Shown in pieces: positions 59,126 to 64,000 of a stretch of 64,000 nucleotides of DNA (positions are counted from its first letter, which is position 1; every line of letters starts with the position of its first letter). The position numbers were made by a program, and so were the translations under genes. The stretch comes from Epiperipatus broadwayi (taxonomy: Eukaryota; Onychophora; Udeonychophora; Euonychophora; Peripatidae), in NCBI GenBank assembly GCA_028023455.1, contig JAQFVV010012490.1, positions 1,676,001 to 1,740,000 of the forward strand, read 5' to 3'. Below the pieces are notes generated by a model that was not told the DNA's origin, did no database searches, and worked only from the letters and a program-made list of their open reading frames with translations.

Positions 59126-62100
59126 CACAGTGCCACCTACGTGATAACGCATCTGATGCTACTAATAATATATCCCCTTTACCAGTGCCTGGTGGTCAGG
59201 GAGAAACAAAAGAGACTCTATATTACGATATAAGCATGGGTTTGCTAATTAAACTTCTATGAATAGCACAAAAGAGATGTATAAAAGATATAGACTGAGA
59301 CAGTGATATGGATCAAGAAAATAAAGAATCAAAAGTTAGTAAATTTAAGAGTTATTAAAATATCAAAATATATATATAATATGCCCATTGTCTGCATATG
59401 TTAGACAGCGACGTTCACTAACGTTGTGTTTTAGAACAATATTAATGACAATTTACATTTATAGGTTGTTACTGGATTCTCTATACCTCAGGCTAAAATA
59501 ATAAATTACAATAATGTGCCTAAGAGGGTTTGTGAAGATATGCGAGGCGCTTTGAGAAAATCAGAAATAGATGAATAAAACATTTTGCAACATTAAAGTT
59601 TAATATAATACTTCTTGAATTCGAGAATAGAATGGACTAATGCTTGCTAAGTGATAAGGTGGAAATGTGATTAAGGCATTTATATCCATAGAAATAATTA
59701 AATTACATTAGGAGGTCGGTGGTGCTAGTGAGGAGTTTCTGTAGAGGATGGAGGGTATGATATGTTTAAACCATTGGAACTTTGCAAATAAATAATTATA
59801 TAAAAAATGAAGAAAATACAGGAAGGCTTCTTGCCCTAAATCTGTAGGAAGTGGTGTCACCAGCAGCAGAAGTCTGGACTCATCCAAATCTTAGTGACTG
59901 GGTAACAACTGCGTAGAATTCCCGGGTATGACAATTTCAAGTACACACTCTGCCTGGGAACTGCAGAAAGTGAAGGGGAAACGGTCTTAGCCGTTTAAAG
60001 ATCTTAGGAAAAGCAAAGCAATCTCAGACACCCAATACACATACTAACAACACTCGAATAAAGTATATAAAATATTTTAAAAGGATTCATGTAGTTTGAT
60101 AAAGCACATAATGAATTCCCCAAATATTTATTTTAAGAAAGAAAGTCTGCACATTCTCGAATTCAAAATTATAAGCTTGGAAATTAAGCAAAACAATGAA
60201 ACATATTTAAATTAGAAAAATGCATGATTGCAGGTTTCAAAAGAAAATATATAAGTTAATCGCGCAATCATGCATTGGTTAAATATTTACTCATTGACCT
60301 CACACATATTCTCATATTCTGTTAAAACCAATAAATATGTAGATTTTAACTGTAAAATTATTAAATACTTGAATAATAGTAAGATAGCCCTTGAACGAGC
60401 GATTAAATGAGATAACAAAATGGGATAAAATTTATAATGTAAAACATGTTAATGGTGACATCTTGATTTAAATAAAAAGGAATAATTCGCTCGGTTGATG
60501 ACTATGCTGGCACATCATCATAATAAAAGAAAAACAGATTAAAATACAAAATATTATCCCAAGTATAGAGATAGAACACACTAATTAAATTACAGCATTT
60601 AAAGAAATAAAACAATTATAAGGTAAAGCAAAATATAAACCATGGAATTAGCTATAGCTTAGTAATAGGAATATACAATCACAAGAGCTCTTGGGTTAAT
60701 TTTGGGTTACCTCGTCAGAAGTAGGCATTTGAAGGTAATTTCAGGTGGAGACTTTTTCCAGCTTGGTGGTAGCAACATTCATAAGAATTGGGCAGCAAAT
60801 TCTGGTTAACAGTTCACATTTTAGCAGCGGTGGCAGTCTTTAGGGCTTCTTATGTGAAGGCATCAGATGATATAGTGCAGTGGTAGGCCATTTCCGAAAG
60901 AAAAATAGCCTTCTTGCCAGCTCTACTCAGTCATTTTAAGATTGCAGTTTAAACTCTCAGCAAATTTAAACTCTTTCAGAGAACATTTTAGATGTAATAT
61001 GTTTTAATAATTTAAAGTCTATTAGAAGATGAAAACTCAACTTCAAACAATAAAACTTGCAGGCTACTTGTTCCCTTCAAAGCAAACTGTCAGAATAGCA
61101 ATAGAATACTATAATCTAGAACTAGAATAAGAATCAGAAAATCAATCATTAAAACTTTGATTTCACAAAAAAAAAAACTTTTGCTAATTAAAAACTACTT
61201 TAAGTGGACATCTGCAGTATTTCTAGATAAGCTCCTAGAACATTAATTAAACTATTGTTTCTTATGAAGCCTCCTTTATTTTAAACAGAAAATATGTGGC
61301 GTGATTTTAAAATCTAAAACAAAATTATTTTACTTTTAATTTCAATGTTTAAATCCATTTATGGGACGAATATAATTTTATTTTAAACTAAAACAAATAT
61401 TACGAATGTAATATCTTTTTATAAATAAATTTAAACAGAAATAATTTTAAACAACAAACTATTATTTTACCTAAGGTTTTGAAAATAAATATATCACAGT
61501 GTGGATGCAATTATGACCTATGTAATCTACTTTTTAAACAAATATCTTTTACGTGTACATACACATAATTTACACTATTTATTTATAATGGTACTTAGAA
61601 ACACAAATATATATAACATGAGCATTGTACTCGTGGTTTAAAATTGGGCAGGGTTTTCAGCATATAAGCACATTGCAGACACTCTACGGTACACTGAGGG
61701 TTTAAACTAAGGTATGAGGGTAGGAAAGAGGTGAGAAAAGATAAAACGAAGATCTGCAAAGCAAATCTCACTGTTTCAGTATATAATGGTAAATAACTGT
61801 AAAAATTCAGAGAAAACAATTACAGAAAAAAAGCCTAATACATTATATTCTCTGGCATAAACCATTTGAAGAAACAAGATAACAAAATATTGTGACTAAG
61901 CCGTAAAGACACTATCTTTGTTTTTTACTTTGCAACTTTTTATTATCCCTTAATGTAATTTATTTGTAATAATACCTGATTACTGTTTGTAATTTATCTA
62001 AATATTTCATCCCAATCATAACCTTTAATAAACCTTTAACACTATTAAGATGGAGGTAATTCCCAGAATACTGTTGATTAATGTGTACTGTGCAGAACAA

Positions 62101-64000
62101 GCTTTGAAATAGTTTCTATCATCAACTGTTGTTGACACCACTTTTGATAAGTTCATAAGTAATGCAAATTTCTATATATATATATTCTTATAATTGTAAG
62201 TCTCATATGGAAAGGGAAAACAGTTTTTGAATAGCTCATAATAAGGCAACAATCTCCCAAAACACTGTCACAGAGGAATAATAAATAGAGGCATTACTCA
62301 CCAAGTTTTTGGTTACCAAATAGCAATGAGTTCAACATTTCCCTATCATCGCTTTACCTTCTAAAAATATCTAGATACCATATACTAAATAATATTTAAT
62401 ATTTTTGCTGGGATAACTTTGAAAGTTGTCTGAAATAAAAATTCTATGCCATTTAGAAATTAAAGACCTTTTCAAGTTTTGAGTGGTTAGAATTTGAGAT
62501 CTAGTTGTGGAACTGACAAACATATGTCCTATTGTGACACAATAAGGTCCTGAATCTACATAACTATAGTGATACAAGAGTTAGTGTAAAATTTTAAACA
62601 ATATTAACTTTTTATAAGTGAAAAAAGTGATATATATATATATGAAAATAAAACTTCTTTGAGTTATCTATGTATTAATTTTCTGCATAGAGAAATTATT
62701 CTATACAGCAAACAAAGAATCTGCTTTAAAGTTTCTCAAATCTCCAAAAAGTCTTTCATCCAACAAAACAAACAATTTTTTTGCATATATTACTAATGTT
62801 TCAATGAAATCATATTCACCTTTATCAAGGCTAAGGTTGTAATGAAGAACTGTTGTGTCTCAAATAATGTCATTAATATTAAAATTCATATTATAACCAT
62901 TAAAATTTTCATTATAGTACATATTAATAATGGTCAGGAAGAAAATATTAAAATAAAATAAAAATTATTTGATTATAGAAAACTTTTTGAATCATGATAG
63001 CTGTTCCCTAAGATTCATCATTAAGCACCACCAGATTCTGCTGAACTTAGAATAAGTTAAATGAGTGTTTTATAATTCCAATCCTAAGTATATAGCTGCA
63101 CATTCATAACCTTGTATAAATATTATCTTTTAAAATAATTAAGTAGCAATTAGTCATGTATACTGATAGTATAACTAATGGTATGAATCAAATTAATGAA
63201 TAAGACAAGAACACTAATCATTCAATTGCTATATGAAAAAAGCCGATATTCTCAACTGATACTATTGTAATTACTAAGGCAAAACACCAGAACTTTGTGA
63301 AGACATCTGAAAAACTTAATGACTAATTGTTCAAAATGTGAAGTGTTATATAAGCATCAGAAGTGACGAGTTGAGTTCAAACAAGAAACCTTTAGCTATT
63401 GAGTCTATCACTGTTAAATCACATAAGACATATGATTGTTAATCACTGTGATTGAGAATAAATATGCAGTATTGTTTAAATAATTTATTTAGTAAGATAA
63501 AAAATTTAATTTTAAAATATATAAATAATGTTTAAGATCAGAACTTTATCATTGACTTAATATCAATAATAATAATAATCTATTAATAAATTCAGAATCA
63601 ATGGTACTTTTTCAAATAATATTTTAAATTATTTATTTTGAAATAAAATAATTGCACAGAAAATTTTAATCACATTAACAACTAAGTTATTATTCATTAT
63701 CAGTATTTATCTTAAAATTTTCTTAAGTTTTATTTATCAGAGTAAGATAATAATAAAAAAAAAAAACCACTTCAAGATTTCATATCTTACACCACTCAAT
63801 TTTATTGTATTGTTAAAATTTCAGTATTTGATATATCTAATTTCAAAATGTGTGAAAACCTTTATCCCACACACTGGAAAATTATTAACCACTGACGATT
63901 ATTCTAGTGATAATATAGATTGTCATCGAAAATAAAACCGATGTCTTTAAAACTATCACATGAATAAATAAATGTATGCTGTGCAGATGATATAAATACA
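59126..64000. other. AT-rich region, nothing recognised
   Basis: Slightly less AT-rich patches lie at about 59500-60010 and 60690-60920, but no open frame, terminal repeat or duplicated boundary was found. The few short frames (61595-61819, 62371-62577) are unsupported. The composition and the TGTAATGG near 59016 would fit an undefined LTR or solo LTR, without proof. Confidence 0.45.

Overview
The window is a strongly AT-rich eukaryotic (metazoan) stretch with no recognisable host protein-coding gene. Everything identifiable is transposable-element material: hAT DNA transposons, an RTE-type LINE, LTR retrotransposons, tRNA-derived SINE fragments and fold-back repeats, separated by long AT-rich spacers. 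The mix of ZBED5/SCAND3-like and ZMYM1-like hATs, a BovB/CFDP2-type LINE and Ty3/gypsy elements fits an arthropod or another invertebrate with a repeat-rich genome. The species cannot be told from the sequence. No bacterial operon, CRISPR array, rRNA gene or clearly functional tRNA was seen.

Layout. 1-660: unrecognised, less AT-rich block with a minus-strand AATAAA near its end. 1804-1893 and 8961-9049: two tRNA-derived SINE fragments (minus strand) sharing a TGACAC-plus-oligo(A) tail; the second is clearly from tRNA-Gly(UCC). 3308-8747: a complete but dead hAT transposon with matching 8-bp target duplications (ATTTAGAT), carrying a decayed ZBED5-like transposase and a nested, nearly full-length RTE-type LINE. 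10005-16446: a young LTR retrotransposon with 2.1-kb LTRs, a lysine-tRNA-like primer site and one long gag frame but no pol. 20100-21037: a roughly 0.45-kb-arm inverted repeat. 25068-33963: a second LTR element, on the minus strand, with 3.1-kb LTRs around a broken coiled-coil gag-like gene and again no pol. 35540-36965: a decayed ZMYM1-like hAT transposase. 39971-40615: a fold-back repeat cluster. 42638-43376: a possible MITE. 47288-58867: an old minus-strand Ty3/gypsy element (gag, protease, RT, RNase H, integrase, all broken) between repeats that look like diverged LTRs. 58868-64000: mostly featureless.

The most notable pattern is two unrelated, gag-only LTR elements with unusually long LTRs and similar primer-binding sites, resembling the TR-GAG non-autonomous class described in plants. 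They would need pol supplied in trans. The pol-bearing gypsy at 47-59 kb is too decayed to supply it and no relationship between the families was shown. In the older gag-only element many differences between its LTRs are CpG-to-TpG/CpA changes, suggesting past cytosine methylation.
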